Of a DNA stretch of 64,000 bases, positions 63,301-64,000 are shown piece by piece (position 1 is the stretch's first letter; every line of letters starts with the position of its first letter). The stretch is from Leuctra nigra (Eukaryota > Arthropoda > Insecta > Plecoptera > Leuctridae), in assembly GCA_934045905.1 (NCBI GenBank), contig OW203766.1, positions 19,276,309-19,340,308 on the forward strand, read 5' to 3'. Made by a program: the position numbers and the translations under genes. The notes beneath the pieces are model-generated. The model was given only the letters and a program-made list of their open reading frames with translations, searched no databases and was not told where the DNA came from.

Positions 63301-64000
63301 AAAGCTCTGCTAAAATTCCGTGTCATCTCCAGGGACCATGATATGCATCATCACCGCTACAAAGATATATTTACACACGGAAAAAACTCTGCCTTTTTCA
63401 CGGTAATTTCCGCACACTTGTCTTTAGGGGATGATTTGGAGTTTACAAGCGCAAATGTTGTAAAAACTCACGTGAGAATGAGTGTAGTTGCAGAGTCCCT
63501 AATGAAAACGGAGGGAAAATGAACTAATGCTTTAAAGTCTTCTGAAAAGCGCAGGCAATTTCTCATTGACGTTCAGATAAATGAGTAGCGGGAACGTTCT
63601 CTTATTGAAACTCTCACATCATGCATGTAGGATTGCGTAAATCCTGTTTCACTCAATCGAATATTGTCGAACTCAAAAGCAAACTGAGTGGCAACCAAGA
63701 GGCTGCTCTAGTTGGTGTAGTTTCAAGTTTCTTCAACTATAATTACATGCAAGTACTAACAACTGTTAAGACTGAATGTTCGTAGTCTTTATCCTCTCGT
63801 CTTTTTAAATGTTTGCAAAATTAATCAACCAATGATAATTGTAAAATATCGTTGAATTTTGTACATTTTCCAGATCGTACTTATAATTCATGTGAATGGA
63901 GCAAGATAAATAGTAGGTATCCCGTTTTAATTATTTTGTGTTAAAAAAATATCTCCCCAAAATGTTCGAAGAATCGAATCTGTCACCTGTTTTATTTTAG
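60397..64000 (+). other. First intron of the MGGLTSSK gene (open at window end)
   Basis: AT-rich. It holds a SINE copy (61,785-61,975), short repeats near 62,032 and 63,698, and several chance ORFs. No convincing second exon. Confidence 0.5.
61785..61975 (-). mobile_element. tRNA-derived SINE, copy 2
   Basis: On the - strand CCCAGGTTCGATTCCGTTTC is the B box, followed by a body with GGCAAATGATGAGAAGGTTC and an ATC-repeat tail (the GATGATGATG run at 61,789-61,818 on the + strand). Same family as 50,195-50,390. Confidence 0.65.

Noticed and set aside
63298..63522. 74-aa ORF beginning with ATG, possible second exon of the MGGLTSSK gene
   Set aside because: No acceptor placed in the right phase and no family signature; too short to support.

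Overview
The window is animal nuclear DNA, most likely from an insect. The evidence is a split gene with GT-AG introns, AT-rich spacers, polyadenylation signals, and a dense load of nested transposons: LTR elements of Gypsy and BEL/Pao type, three kinds of LINE, SINEs, hAT- and Harbinger-like MITEs, and Helitron-like elements. A sap-feeding hemipteran is my guess, but nothing in the sequence fixes the species.

Left part (1-14,780): the 3' half of a fasciclin-domain adhesion gene on the + strand (five exons recognised, 911-14,129). One intron holds a 9.1-kb Gypsy element that is itself interrupted by a 5'-truncated LINE and a non-autonomous hAT element. The last intron holds two related MITEs (one carrying a 5S-rRNA-derived SINE) and a third MITE with G/C-rich arms. 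Three splice junctions of this gene carry local tandem duplications.

Middle left (14,780-26,000): an intronless gene for a membrane-anchored endonuclease/exonuclease/phosphatase (EEP) fold protein (15,487-16,491), a MITE, a GC-rich block, and two intronless SIAH-like E3 ubiquitin ligase paralogues on the - strand. A 190-bp foldback insertion touches the start codon of the second paralogue. Between them lies the start of a zinc-finger reverse-transcriptase relic split by a Harbinger-like MITE.

Centre (27,200-39,610): an apparently intact two-ORF LINE whose ORF1 combines a SAP motif, a TARG1-like macrodomain with both catalytic residues, and an SGNH esterase. This is the most striking object in the window. 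It is followed by an intact BEL/Pao element with identical LTRs and a 5-bp target duplication.

Right part (39,610-64,000): mostly non-coding repeats. These are a MITE containing a hAT-like element filled with ATCGAT repeats, two copies of a Helitron/Helentron-like family with inverted arms, ~270-bp tandem units and a terminal hairpin, and an R4/Dong-like LINE (- strand) sitting in a TAA-type microsatellite inside the second copy. At the right end a TATA promoter drives a + strand gene; only its first coding exon (MGGLTSSK) is visible before the window ends.

Layering by nesting: fasciclin gene, then Gypsy, then LINE and hAT; Helentron-like repeat, then R4/Dong-like LINE; G/C-arm MITE, then ATCGAT hAT. 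The host genes do not form an evident pathway. The two SIAH-like genes are duplicates of one another.
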